In this document: positions 41,046 to 50,607 of the stretch, in pieces
How the letters are laid out: each line of letters starts with the position of its first letter
Numbering within the stretch: the stretch's first letter is position 1
Source: Semisulcospira habei
Taxonomy: Eukaryota; Mollusca; Gastropoda; Semisulcospiridae
Length of the DNA stretch: 64,000 nucleotides
Assembly (NCBI GenBank): GCA_036245525.1
Contig: BTPG01000002.1
Location: 163,395,876 to 163,459,875, forward strand
Direction: 5' to 3'
Program-made: the position numbers and the translations under genes
The notes under the pieces: model-generated
What the model saw: only the letters and a program-made list of their open reading frames with translations
The model's database searches: none
Told to the model about the DNA's origin: nothing

Positions 41046-42921
41046 CAGAGGTGCCTACCCCTCTTAGACCATTTTGTGTAATGGACTGCTTAAAAATGTG
41101 TATTTTGTGTAATCATTTCAGCGCAACACGCAACAACAAAAATACACCACAGCAAACAAATTTAAAATAAAGACATTTATCCACGCTATTTTATTCACAC
41201 AATATCAGGTATCGCTGTAGTACGTTTGGGTTTGAAGTTGTGAATAGTATTTGCGGAAAAAAAACTCTCTTTTTGGTAAAAATATGGTCATTTTGGACAT
41301 ATTTCTTGAGCTCTTGTGACCCTTGACTTTTCACAGGGATAAACGAAATTAGTGTGCATATAAAGGTCTTTTCATCAGGCATCTTTGTACCAAGTTTGGG
41401 TTTGAAGTTGTGAATAGTATTTGAGAAAAAATAAATTATGTCCCAAAATAGCCATTTTTGATATATTTTTTTGATCCTCTGTGACCTTGACCTTTGTAAG
41501 AAACTGTCACTAAAATTGGCATGTTTAAAAAGGTCTTGCCACAAAGTACTCTTGGGCCAAGTTTGAAGACTGTAGCTTCGATAGTCTCCGAGAAAATGCC
41601 AACGTTAAAGTTTACCACGCACGACGGCGGGCCGCTGGCTCAGAACAGTCACTTTTGCTTCGCACGTGAGCCAAAAATGTCTTTCGTGCATGACAAATCG
41701 CTGTTACATCAGTAACTAAAAAGGGCATCTGTTACTGCGACACGTTAGTGTCACCCATGCATTTCCAGTATGCCGATACACTGTAAGGCTCCTACTTGGT
41801 CACCAGCCGCAATGTTTACACCTGCCACTGTACGGTATATCCACAGTCAGGACAACATGTTATAAGCGGCATTGAACGATGTTGAGTCTCATACATGATC
41901 GGATGGAAGTACCAGTGTTGAAAGACATTGCACGTACTACACGTGTGACCAATGTGTGTCGGTGTACGGCCAAGGTGTAGCATCAGAGGAACGGAATATC
42001 AATTAGAACCTCCAAATTCAGCTTCAGAATCAAGCCGTACATCATTGCCGTTGTCAGTGCCTCAACCGTCGATCGCTCCAGCTGACACTGCCAACACGTT
42101 GTTATGCTGCCACTCGCGGTAGGTGGGCACACATGTCCCAATACATCAAAGCTATCTGCTTTTGAAACCACGTCTCCAAACACAAAATTTTATCACTCCG
42201 AATATCTACATATTCACTCGCCATTTCGACCGTAATACGCATGCTAGCGCCGCAAAGCTGACCGCATACAACGTACAAAAGTACGCACGCACTGTCAGGA
42301 CCCTCACGGTAGTGTAAACCGATGATATGTCAGTGCGAAGTCACCACACGCGCGGCGAGGCTCGCGTATCAGCGGGTGCGCGATATAAAACACCTGACAC
42401 CGCTCTAGCTGTTTTCCGGGCTGCACGTTATACGAGACCGCCAACCAGTACAGCGGTTTGCCGGGCCGAAAGGGTTAACGAAAAAGTGCTTTATGTCAGC
42501 TTTGGGATGTACTACTGCCTTGGCCCCGCGGACTCCAAATGTCTTTGAATATCATACTTTTGTACGCACCACTGTGATAAAACGCACGTTTCTGCACACG
42601 TTGCATGCATTTGTAGCAGAGGAGACTTCTGCTATCGCTAGTTACTACCCGTGAGTCAGAGTTCAGTGTTTCAGTGCACGCTTGGCGCGCTGTGTGCGAG
42701 TATTTTTTTGGCTGGGCAGTTTGTAGCGGACTACGCGCGCAAAGCTCAGTGACATAGTCTCTGGTTTCAGAGGCTGGGAGTCTATAAAGCGGCCGATCTT
42801 CAGTCCACAACTAGGCCCCCCCCCCCGTAAATTGCGTATTTTAGAGGAACTGGTCGTACTCGCATAATTTGAGCCGAAAATGCGTAAAATTACGAGCTAG
42901 CGCGTAAGGTAGGCACCTCTG
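41046..42921. mobile_element. 1,876-bp DNA transposon, 14-bp TIRs, 6-bp duplication
   Basis: The ends CAGAGGTGCCTACC (41046-41059) and GGTAGGCACCTCTG (42908-42921) are perfect inverted repeats. They are flanked by GACCAT at 41040-41045 and 42922-42927, one copy of which belongs to the RTE. CAG-starting ends suggest hAT-like, but hAT duplications are 8 bp, so the superfamily is open. Its left third carries the ~170-bp dispersed repeat (41215-41650). No transposase frame is recognised. Confidence 0.8.
41215..41650 (+). repeat. ~170-bp dispersed repeat, about 2.5 units
   Basis: Units share TTTGGGTTTGAAGTTGTGAA, TAGTATTTGAG, CTTGTGACCCTTGAC and the terminal GTTAAAGTTTACCACGCACG with the array at 14.9-15.6 kb, in the same orientation. 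Confidence 0.8.
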
Positions 42922-45243
42922 GACCATACTACAGAGAACCAAATAGACCATATCTGCATTAGCAAAAAATTTAGAAGATCCCTTCAAGATGTTCGAGTGA
43001 GGAGGGGAGCAGATGTCGCCTCCGACCACCATCTGCTTACCTTAAGAATGAAGCTCAAGCTAAAGAAAAGCCGCACAGAGACAACAAGAAGACAGCGCTA
43101 TAATGTAGGCCTCCTGAGAGAAACTGGAGTTAGAGAAGAGTTCAAACTGGTGCTGTCCAACCGGTTTCAAGCGCTACAGGAGCTAGTAAATGAAGAGGAG
43201 GCGGTCACCACAGAGCAGCAGTGGAAGGCAGTTAGAGAGGCGCTGAACTCAACCTGCAAAGACACTGTAGGGTTCAGGAAACACCATCACAAGGACTGGC
43301 TGTCGGCACAGACCTTGAAGAAGATAGAAGTGAGGAAGCAGAAGAAAGCAGTTGTCAACAACAGTCGCACGAGAGCAGCCAAAGGGCACAGGGGGAATAC
43401 TCGGAAGCCAACCGCGAGGTGAAGAGGAGTATCAGGGCAGACAAGAGGGCCTACACAGACAGCCTGGCAGCAGAGGCAGAAAAGGCAGCAGGCAACGGCA
43501 ACATGAAACAGCTCTACGACATTACCAGAAGATTGTCAGGCAAGTATGGCCATACAGAAAGACCAGTAAAAGACAAAGAAGGCAAGCCTATTGCAGACAG
43601 AGCAGACCAACTCGACAGATGGGCCGAGTATTTTGAAGAGTTACTGAACAGACCTAGACCACCCGACCCCCCAGACATCCAGCCGGCAGAAACCGACCTA
43701 CCCATCAGCTGTGACAGACCCAGCCGGGAAGAGATCAGAAGAGCAGTGGCATTTTTGAAGAACGGCAAAGCAGCAGGCCCAGATGGCATCCCAGCGGAGT
43801 CTCTGAAAGCAGACCTAGAGACAACAGTGGAGATGCTGTACCCACTGTTTGGAAAGATCTGGGAAGAGGAGGTGATGCCGGCTGACTGGAAGGAGGGGTA
43901 CCTAATCAAGCTTCCCAAGAAAGGCGACCTCAGCAAGTGTTCCAACTATAGAGGAATCACCTTGCTGTCAGTACCAGGAAAGGTCTTGAACAGGATCATC
44001 CTGGAGAGAATGAAGAGCTCCGTTGACCCCCAGCTGAGAGACCAGCAAGCAGGATTCAGGAAGAACCGATCATGTACAGACCAGATCGCCACTCTCCGCA
44101 TCATTGTGGAACAGTCTCTGGAGTGGAGCTCCCCGCTGTACGTCAACTTTGTGGATTATGAGAAAGCATTTGACAGTGTGGACCGAGAGACTCTGTGGAA
44201 ACTCCTACGACACTACGGTGTACCCACAAAGCTCGTCCGCCTGATCAAGAGCAGCTACGATGGCATGACATGTCACGTGATCCACGAAGGGCAGTTCACC
44301 CGGGAGCTCCAGGTCAGAACTGGTGTCAGGCAGGGGTGTCTGCTGTCTCCGTTCCTCTTCCTACTGGCCATAGACTGGGTCATGAAGATGACCACAGAGC
44401 ACAGACGAAGTGGAATACAGGGGACACTGTGGACACAGCTTGACGACCTCGATTTTGCAGACAACTTGGCATTACTGTCCCACACTCATCAACAAATGCA
44501 GGACAAGACCACGAGGCTTGCTGACATCTCGTCCCAAGTGGGCCTCACCATTCACAAACAGAAAACAAAGACAATGAGGCTGAACGCAACCAGGGAAGAA
44601 CCAGTCTTGCTTGCTGGCACCCCGTTGGAGGAGGTGGAGTCCTTCACCTATCTCGGGAGCATCATAGACAAAAAAGGCGGCACTGATGCAGATGTCAGAG
44701 CACGAATCGGTAAAGCCAGAGCAGCCTTTCTCCAGTTGAAAAAAGTGAGGAGTTCCAGAGAGCTGTCACAACACACCAAAGTCCGGATTTTCAACTCCAA
44801 TGTAAAAGCAGTTCTCCTATATGGAGCAGAGACATGGAGATTGACAAAAACCACAGTCAACAGAGTACAGACCTTCATGAACAGTTGCCTTAGAAGAATT
44901 TTGAAAATCCACTGGCTAGAGAAGATCAGCAACGTCAGACTCTGGGAGAGAACAGAGCAGATAACAGCAGAGAATGAAATTGGGCGAAGAAGATGGGGAT
45001 GGATCGGTCAGTCTGAGAAAGCCAGCTTCCAGTATCACTAGGCAGGCATTGTCATGGAACCCCCAGGGAAAGAGGAAAAGAGGTAGGCCGAGAAACTCCT
45101 GGCGTCGAGACCTCCAAGCAGACATCAAGAGACTGGGAACCACCTGGAGTAGAATCGAAGGAGAAGCACAGGACAGGAGTTGCTGGAGGTCTCTCGTCGA
45201 CGGCCTATACCCGGGTAGGGGTGACAGGCGTAAGTAAGTAAGT
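42922..45243 (+). pseudogene. RTE copy C RT part, frameshifted, active site FADN
   Basis: The first frame (42997-43422) covers ADVASDHHLLTL and the linker. A 4-nt deletion near 43383 shifts to 43419-45041, which holds LKNGKAAGPDGIP, DYEKAFDSVDRETLW, VRQGCLLSPF and LDFADNLALL. The catalytic FADD is thus FADN (codon near 44461), which should abolish polymerase activity. A 2-nt deletion near 45008 moves the C-terminus (GKRKRGRPRNSW, GLYPGRGDRRK) to the frame at 44974-45237. The stop lies in the GTAA tail. Confidence 0.87.
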
Positions 45244-45256
45244 AATCATATCATCC

Positions 45257-45362
45257 CCTACTTCTTGGATGTCATCTATTTCTGGGTAAACAAATACTCC
45301 TTGTTTTGTTTGGTGAGGCTTGAGGAATTTGACCCCCAGAGGATCTACTCCGACAATCACTC
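45257..45362 (-). CDS. candidate host exon 3, proximal half
   Basis: A pyrimidine-rich acceptor (TTTTTTTCTGTTTCAG) ends at 45363. The exon opens GVIVGVDPLGVKFLKPHQTK (Gly codon completed by exon 2) and continues GVFVYPEIDDIQEVGDD to the RTE insertion point. Joined to 40319-40441 it is an uninterrupted frame of about 75 codons. I do not recognise the family. Confidence 0.4.
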
Positions 45363-45682
45363 CTGAAACAGAAAAAAAGAGACTGCTTTATTTATGTTGC
45401 ATAATGATCACAGCGCTTTCTTGAAGCAACCCATAACAAGCTTCCTGCTTATCGTTTCCTAAGGAAACTTCAAACTACTTTTCTTTATTGGCCAGTGACA
45501 ACCAGTCCCACTTTTTTCGGCCGTACCTTTCAACCTTTTATAATTTTTCAATGTCTCCATCTCAAACTTAAATGGAGCTAAAACATGTTCAAAATCCACA
45601 TTTTTCTGGTTTCAAATACTTTAAAAAGCTTCCTGGCTGCTATCATTCGTAAGCACAAGTATGCTGACATAACCTTGCTCAC

Positions 45683-45808
45683 CAGGGTACAACCTGTCAG
45701 GGTACTGCACTATGACATGTGTTTAGTATCCATTTTCTGGGTGCTTACATGGCTGGGAAAGACCCTTCAGCTTCGGAAACTTTCGATTCAGGAACAAATC
45801 CCGAAAAA
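45683..45808 (-). CDS. candidate host exon 2, with an in-frame stop
   Basis: A 126-nt minus-strand segment lies between acceptor CTCTCTGTTTCAG and donor CCTG/GTGAGC. It reads VFRDLFLNRKFPKLKGLSQP, CKHPENGY, a TAA at 45723-45725, then THVIVQYPDRLYPG. Phases match exon 1 (ends on G) and exon 3 (needs one base). The stop means either a pseudogene, a sequencing error or a wrong model. Confidence 0.35.
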
Positions 45809-46044
45809 CTGAAACAGAGAGGGTCAAATAATTTCAATTTGTATCCATGTTTGCAATTTGTTTTTAGCTAGCATCAGCCTAATATGTCTGGTTATTTTTC
45901 AAAAGCTTTGTACTAAAATGGCAGGTTATTATTAAATTATGATATATCATGGCAGCTATCAAGCTTGGCCAGCACAACAAAGAGTAAAAAGCATGATGAG
46001 ACTGTAACCTGGAATACAATGTGTGAACCAAACAGTTCTGTGGT

Positions 46045-46512
46045 TGAACATAACTTGACAACACATGATGTTGTCATGTTATGTACAAACTATTTAAAAC
46101 AGAAAAATGTATATTCTGGTTTTAACAATTTATATTTTAGTACCCAAGCTGTATTTTGATAAATAACAACTAGCAAAGTGGGCATCCCAAAGACAGTATA
46201 CTAGGAATTGTGCTACAGTAATGAACATAACTTTACACTTTACACGTCAGTCTAGTTTATAACAGTATTATTATTATTATTAGTTTGTCAAGTTATGTTC
46301 ACAGTCATCTAGCTAGAATAATAGTTTTATATTAGTTACAATAGACAACATAATCAAACCAGTCTTCCACTTTAAAAGAGACTGTTACTATGAAGGAAAA
46401 TGTTAGCTGGAGGTCTCTCGTCGACGGCCTATACCCGGGTAGGGGTGACAGGCGTAAGTAAGTAAGTAAAATGTTAGCTGAGCACTGTTTTAACTGTACA
46501 TAACTTGACAAC
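46045..46512. repeat. phased box array, part 2, with facing boxes
   Basis: Forward boxes start at 46045, 46222 (177 bp apart) and 46495. The first two have reverse partners ending at 46087 and 46301, forming hairpins (TGAACATAACTTGACAAC facing GTTGTCATGTTATGTACA). Removing the 71-bp RTE tail insertion leaves 202 bp to the third box. Its reverse partner is at 53843-53860, beyond the DIRS-2 block. Confidence 0.75.
46409..46467 (+). mobile_element. 59-bp RTE family 3 tail insertion
   Basis: Only the last coding bases (GTCTCTCGTCGACGGCC onward) and the GTAA tail of RTE family 3 were inserted, flanked by AAAATGTTAGCT at 46397-46408 and 46468-46479. This is extreme 5' truncation. Confidence 0.9.
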
Positions 46513-46572
46513 TGGGAACCACCTGGAGTAGAATCGAAGGAGAAGCACAGGACAGGAGTTGCTGGAGGTCTC
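46513..46572 (+). repeat. 60-bp internal RTE family 3 fragment
   Basis: CTGGGAACCACCTGGAGTAG through GGAGGTCTC matches 45135-45195 but lacks the end and tail. It directly joins the left direct repeat at 46573. The outer junctions share TTGACAAC (46505-46512 and again at 53829-53836), so fragment and following block seem to have arrived together. Confidence 0.75.
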
Positions 46573-46789
46573 TTCGGGGGGGCTTCCATATGCATTGCTT
46601 TCAGTCACTTTTTTAGCGCCCCCTCTCTTTCCTATCTCTTTTTTTTTTTTTTTTTGTGCTTTGGCCACAGTAGATCTATGATCACTGGTCGATCATGCAC
46701 ATTTCTCTCCCCTGACAGTGCTATAATCTACTTTACTTTGTAACCTTCCTAAAATATTAGCACTGGCAGTCTCCCCTTTTCTTTTCATT
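46573..46789 (+). repeat. direct repeat R, left copy
   Basis: Identical to 53619-53830 except for the length of the G run and of the T run (CTATCTCTTTTT...). It begins TTCGGGGGGGCTTCC and ends CCTTTTCTTTTCATT. Near-identity means recent origin. It lacks TG...CA ends, so a standard LTR is not supported. Confidence 0.9.
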
Positions 46790-46908
46790 TACTACTACCA
46801 TATCGACTGCAACCCCTTCCCCCCTTTTGGTAGGTTCTCTTTTAGGGTGCATGGAAATTTAGCTCTAGGTGGTGGCATGGAATGTATGCCCTTGCGGACA
46901 CCACAGTA
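46790..46908. other. unit between R repeats, left part
   Basis: About 119 bp between R-left and DIRS-2; the other 187 bp follow DIRS-2 (53432-53618). GTGCATGGAAATTTA (46846-46860) is inverted at 53567-53581. No coding frame is supported. Confidence 0.6.
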
Positions 46909-47125
46909 AAATGCATTTTTCTTTAAAAGGTATTTTTTCGAAAAATACTTACCGATGACATGACAAATGGGAGTGTCTACTACGTGCTCAAATTCTAGCC
47001 TACGAACCCGTTGTGTGCACACACAACCCGGGAGGCACTCGGGGAACCCTCCAGAGGGGCCAAGAGTTGTCTCCCGGACCTGCCTATCCGGTTCCGAGTC
47101 ACCTGACTCGCCAGTCAGATACTAG
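46909..47125. repeat. DIRS-2 inverted terminal repeat, 3' side
   Basis: From TTACCGATGACATGACAAAT (about 46950) to GACTCGCCAGTCAG it is the reverse complement of 53246-53410. The outer ~40 bp are end-specific. Confidence 0.9.
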
Positions 47126-47131
47126 GCTCAC

Positions 47132-47159
47132 CAGCGGCAAGCGGGGCAGGTGGGAGGGT
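47132..47159 (-). promoter_or_regulatory. conserved block between terminal repeat and ICR
   Basis: GCGGCAAGCGGGG, two variable bases, then GGTGGGAGGG is kept in DIRS-1 (4562-4588), DIRS-2 and DIRS-3 (55797-55822), although the sequence on either side has diverged. It is non-coding; the role is unknown, with priming or recombination as options. Confidence 0.6.
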
Positions 47160-47165
47160 CCTCCG

Positions 47166-47262
47166 TGTCATGTCATCGGTAAGTATTTTTCGAAAAAATA
47201 CCTTTTAAAGAAAAATGCATTTATTTCATCAAAAACATTACCGATGACATGACAAATGGGAG
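47166..47262. repeat. DIRS-2 internal complementary region
   Basis: It joins the complements of both termini at AAATGCATTTATTTCATC, flanked by the inverted TGTCATGTCATCGGTAA / TTACCGATGACATGACA. It is the predicted template for circle closure. Confidence 0.9.
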
Positions 47263-47356
47263 AATCACGAATAGGAGGAGGGTGCCGCCCCGGTACTACC
47301 GGAGACCAAGACCGTCCTCCCATTGCTAATTCCCAGGTAACGAGCTAGGTGCGTAC

Positions 47357-49441
47357 CTACGGCGCCTGCTGCGCCGGGAGGGAGTGCTGTGCCACCGTGA
47401 GGTCCCCCAACAAGGCGAGGTTGTCTCGCTGTCCCGCCAGATCCCGAAGGTAGAAACGAGCGAAGGTAGATTCTGCTCGCCAGCCCACCGCGGCCACGAT
47501 GTCCTTGACAGCGCAGTTCCGATCGAATGCGACGCTCGTGGCCATGGCGCGTACTTCGTGTGCGCGGATCTTCAGTCTCTGCGCTACGCGTGGGGAGAGA
47601 TCCATGTATGCCGATCGTATTACCCAGCGCAGCCAGGAGGAGATCGTCTGGGCTGTGATATCAGTCTTGCCCTGGCGTATGGGCAGGAAGAGGCGGGAGC
47701 GCCCTCTACGGGTAACTTTGGTACGGCGCAGGTAGATGCGTAGGGCACGCACGGGATCCTGTCGCCGAGTCTCCGGAGAGCAGGCAGGCCCTCCCAGGGG
47801 CCGCAAGGTGATGATCTGTGGAGCAGTTAGGGGCGACCTTGTTTTGGCAATAAAGCTGGGGTCCGTTAAGAGCTGCACGGAGCGATCTGCCCTGAACTGG
47901 AGGCAGTCTGGGCGGGTAGAAAGAGCGTGTAGCTCGCTAACTCTGGACGCGGTGGCCAAGGCTAGAAGGAAGCAGGTCTTGCGTGTCACATTTGCCAGAG
48001 GGGCTAGAGCGAGTGGCTCGAACTGGGAAGAATTCAGCCACGTCAGGACCCAAGGTAGGTCCCAGCGAGGAACGAGAGAACGCTGAGTCGGACGTTGGAG
48101 GCTGAAGCTGGACATGAGGTCGGAGAGGTCCTTACAGGCGCCGGGGTCTGGAAGGCCGAGATGACGGTACGTGTCGGCGACCATGGATAAGTATCCCCTG
48201 ATGGTGATGGGCGCCAAACCTTGGACCTCGAAGAGCCATAGGAGAAAGTCCGCTAGCTGTGGGTTAGTCAGTCCGGTGGGTAGGAGGCGACGGGCGTCGC
48301 ACCAGGCACACAAGACGCGCCACTTCCCTTCGTAAACACGCCGGGTGGACGGCTTGCGGGCTGCAGCGATTGCCTCCACTGCTGCACCAGAGAAGCCTCG
48401 AGCGGTGAGGGCGCGCTGCACAACCTCCAGGCGTGAAGAGACAGGCGTTCGGGACAAGGGTGGAAGAGAGCCTGCCTGGGCTGCTTGAGCATGGAACGGG
48501 GCGTGGGCAGGCGCAGGGGAGGAGAGGTGGCGAGGTTGAGTAGGTCGGTGGTCCAGGACCGGGCCCAAGCCAGCGGGGCGACCAGAAGCAGGACTGCGTT
48601 GCTCCCTCGAAGTTTGTGGAGGACCTTGGGAATGAGGACTGTCGGGGGGTACGCGTAAGCGATGAGGCCGTCCCAAGGAATCGAGAGGGCATCGACTGCC
48701 CAGGCCAGCGGGTCTGGAATCGGGGAGACGAAGAGGGGAAGCTGGCGGTTCCACCTCGTAGCAAAGAGGTCGATTAAGGGAGTCTCCCAACGGGCGCAGA
48801 TCATCTGGAAGATATCCGGGCGCAACGTCCATTCTGTGTGGAGCAACTGGCCGCGGCGAGAGAGCGAGTCCGCCAACACATTCAAGTGGCCAGGAATGTG
48901 TCGTGCGAGGAGTGTAATGTCGCATTCCTCGGCCCAGCGCATCAAACGGAAGAGGAGCATACAGAGGTCGGGAGATCGGGTGCCCCCCTGTCTCTGGATG
49001 TAGGCCACCACCGTCGAGTTGTCGGAGAGGACGAGAAGCCGCTGGTTCCTGAGCTGGTTCTCCCAAACGAAGAGGGCTTGCCAGACTGCCTGCAGCTCTA
49101 ACCAATTGCTGTGCTTGTCCGCAAACTCCGGGGGCCAGAGGCCGGAAGCCGAGGAGAATTGAGGAAGCAGGTGGGCTCCCCACCCCGAGAGGCTCGCGTC
49201 GACACACAGGGAGAGGTGCGGGGGGGGGGAGGACAAAGGGACTCCCGAAGCCAACCAAGCCGTGTCGGTCCAGCGTAGAAGGTGAGGGCGAACCAGGGGG
49301 GAAACCGGGACCAGGTGGGTAAGGTCGCCAGAAGAGGGTCTCCAGAGAAGCAGGAGGTGCAGCTGAAGGGGGCGGGCGTAGAGGCGACCCAGGGGGAGAA
49401 GGTCCGCCGCTGCGTTGATCAGTCCGAGGAGTTGAAGCCAA
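47357..49441 (-). CDS. DIRS-2 tyrosine recombinase
   Basis: The recombinase integrates the circular DNA intermediate. Only the C-terminal half of this 694-codon frame is recombinase; the first ~340 codons overlap RT/RNase H in another frame and are probably not translated. The core-binding domain starts near residue 345 (FSGAAVEAIAAARKPSTRRV). Catalytic residues are Arg500 (ATASRVSEL), His628-x-x-Arg631 (RAHEVRAM), Trp654 (VGWRAES) and nucleophile Tyr664 (RFYLRDL). The frame ends at the leader of the ICR. No start codon can be chosen with confidence, and translation may depend on frameshifting or an internal start. Confidence 0.9.
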   Translation of the reverse strand: MASTPRTDQRSGGPSPPGSPLRPPPSAAPPASLETLFWRPYPPGPGFPPGSPSPSTLDRHGLVGFGSPFVLPPPAPLPVCRREPLGVGSPPASSILLGFRPLAPGVCGQAQQLVRAAGSLASPLRLGEPAQEPAASRPLRQLDGGGLHPETGGHPISRPLYAPLPFDALGRGMRHYTPRTTHSWPLECVGGLALSPRPVAPHRMDVAPGYLPDDLRPLGDSLNRPLCYEVEPPASPLRLPDSRPAGLGSRCPLDSLGRPHRLRVPPDSPHSQGPPQTSREQRSPASGRPAGLGPVLDHRPTQPRHLSSPAPAHAPFHAQAAQAGSLPPLSRTPVSSRLEVVQRALTARGFSGAAVEAIAAARKPSTRRVYEGKWRVLCAWCDARRLLPTGLTNPQLADFLLWLFEVQGLAPITIRGYLSMVADTYRHLGLPDPGACKDLSDLMSSFSLQRPTQRSLVPRWDLPWVLTWLNSSQFEPLALAPLANVTRKTCFLLALATASRVSELHALSTRPDCLQFRADRSVQLLTDPSFIAKTRSPLTAPQIITLRPLGGPACSPETRRQDPVRALRIYLRRTKVTRRGRSRLFLPIRQGKTDITAQTISSWLRWVIRSAYMDLSPRVAQRLKIRAHEVRAMATSVAFDRNCAVKDIVAAVGWRAESTFARFYLRDLAGQRDNLALLGDLTVAQHSLPAQQAP

Positions 49442-50607
49442 ACTCGGGCGGGAGCTGCTTCCTGCTGAGCTAGCTGGTTGGCGAAGGTGGCCAACTTCCG
49501 AATCCGGGGATCCGGGAGGCGAACAACGTTGAGATCGGTGGCAAAATCCATTCCGAGATGAATGAAGCGGCGCGAGGGCGTGAGATCTGACTTCCCGACG
49601 TTGAGGAGGAACCCCAGTCGCGACAGCAGACGCATCAGAGTATCCCTGTCCTCTTCCAAGACGGACTCGACGTGGTTTCTCAGGAAGAGATCATCGAGGT
49701 AGTTGGACATAGGGCTGAGAGACGACTGCCGTGCCTTGGCCATAACTGCATCCATCAAGCGGGTGAAGACCCAGGGGCTGAGGTTGAGGCCGAAGGGTAG
49801 GGCTCGAAACTGGTAAACGGTTCCATCGAACGCGAAGCGCAGATACCTCTGGGCGGCCGGATGTATGGGTACGTGTAGGTAAGCGTCGGAGAGATCCAGG
49901 CTGACGGCGTAATCCATGGGTCGCACCGCGGTACGCAGGGCTCGGGCCGTCTCCATGTGGAAGGAAGGAGCCACGATGAAGCGATTTAGGGCTGAGAGGT
50001 CGATCACTGGGCGCCACTTGCCGCCAGGCTTGGGGACGACGAAAAGTCTGCTGTAAAATCCCAGCGAGTCTGCGCGGCGCACAACCTCTGTGGCATCCTT
50101 CCTCAAGAGAGAGTCGACTTCCCCCCGTAGGGCGCACTCCTTGAGCGGGTCTGCGGGGATCTCGGTCCACAGCGGAGTCGTACGCAGAGGAGGAGGGGAA
50201 CGAAAGGAGATCCGTAGGCCGCCGGAAACAGTGTCTAAAATCCACGGGTCTTCTGGAATCAGTAATCGCCACTCGTCGCTGAAGAGGGCGAGCCTGCCGC
50301 CGACTGGAGGACCCGAGACGGCCGGCGGAGGCGGAGGAGGGGAGGAGTCACTGAGCCCGCCCGCGCCCAGGGCGACGGGCGGGACGGGGCCAAGCGGGGG
50401 CGGGGGCGTTAGCTTGGCCGGGGCGACCGAAGGCGGGGCGACGGCGACGCAGGGACTGCAGCTGGGTTGTTGACGTCGGGGCGACGGGTCTGGAGATCCG
50501 CAGGGGGCGACCCACGGCCTTGCGGGCTGACTGAAAGCGCCGAGGAACAGACTTGGGGGGCCACCTGTCCGCATTGGAATCCTTGACGGCTTGCCAGGTG
50601 TCACCAA
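48268..50607 (-). CDS. DIRS-2 reverse transcriptase and RNase H (779 codons)
   Basis: RT motifs are FVVPKPGGKWRPVIDLSALN, LDLSDAYLHV (Asp238), ALPFGLNLSPWVF and NYLDDLF (YLDD at 303-306). RNase H has LCVDASLSGWGAH (Asp470), NWLELQAVW (Glu504), LVLSDNSTVVAY (Asp529) and HIPGHLNVLADSLSR (Asp580). After RNase H comes the conserved PLIDLFATRWN / DPLAWAVDAL region, compared in the DIRS literature with phage Dam-type methyltransferases. The frame overlaps gag by 260 nt and the recombinase frame by about 1.17 kb. The first ~100 codons are Pro-rich overlap. Confidence 0.92.
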   Translation of the reverse strand: MVTPGKPSRIPMRTGGPPSLFLGAFSQPARPWVAPCGSPDPSPRRQQPSCSPCVAVAPPSVAPAKLTPPPPLGPVPPVALGAGGLSDSSPPPPPPAVSGPPVGGRLALFSDEWRLLIPEDPWILDTVSGGLRISFRSPPPLRTTPLWTEIPADPLKECALRGEVDSLLRKDATEVVRRADSLGFYSRLFVVPKPGGKWRPVIDLSALNRFIVAPSFHMETARALRTAVRPMDYAVSLDLSDAYLHVPIHPAAQRYLRFAFDGTVYQFRALPFGLNLSPWVFTRLMDAVMAKARQSSLSPMSNYLDDLFLRNHVESVLEEDRDTLMRLLSRLGFLLNVGKSDLTPSRRFIHLGMDFATDLNVVRLPDPRIRKLATFANQLAQQEAAPARVWLQLLGLINAAADLLPLGRLYARPLQLHLLLLWRPSSGDLTHLVPVSPLVRPHLLRWTDTAWLASGVPLSSPPPHLSLCVDASLSGWGAHLLPQFSSASGLWPPEFADKHSNWLELQAVWQALFVWENQLRNQRLLVLSDNSTVVAYIQRQGGTRSPDLCMLLFRLMRWAEECDITLLARHIPGHLNVLADSLSRRGQLLHTEWTLRPDIFQMICARWETPLIDLFATRWNRQLPLFVSPIPDPLAWAVDALSIPWDGLIAYAYPPTVLIPKVLHKLRGSNAVLLLVAPLAWARSWTTDLLNLATSPPLRLPTPRSMLKQPRQALFHPCPERLSLHAWRLCSAPSPLEASLVQQWRQSLQPASRPPGVFTKGSGASCVPGATPVASYPPD

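Larger units (their letters stand above)
40442..45243 (+). mobile_element. RTE family 3, copy C, 5'-truncated, carrying a DNA transposon
   Basis: Flanked by AATCATATCATCC at 40429-40441 and 45244-45256 (13 bp). The copy starts near the endonuclease N-terminus and ends in (GTAA)n. Its endonuclease is split by the transposon at 41046-42921. It sits in the candidate host exon 3. Confidence 0.92.

Noticed and set aside
45683..45745. A 39-nt GT-AG intron removing the stop in candidate exon 2
   Set aside because: It is too short for a typical animal intron; the stop is reported as it stands.
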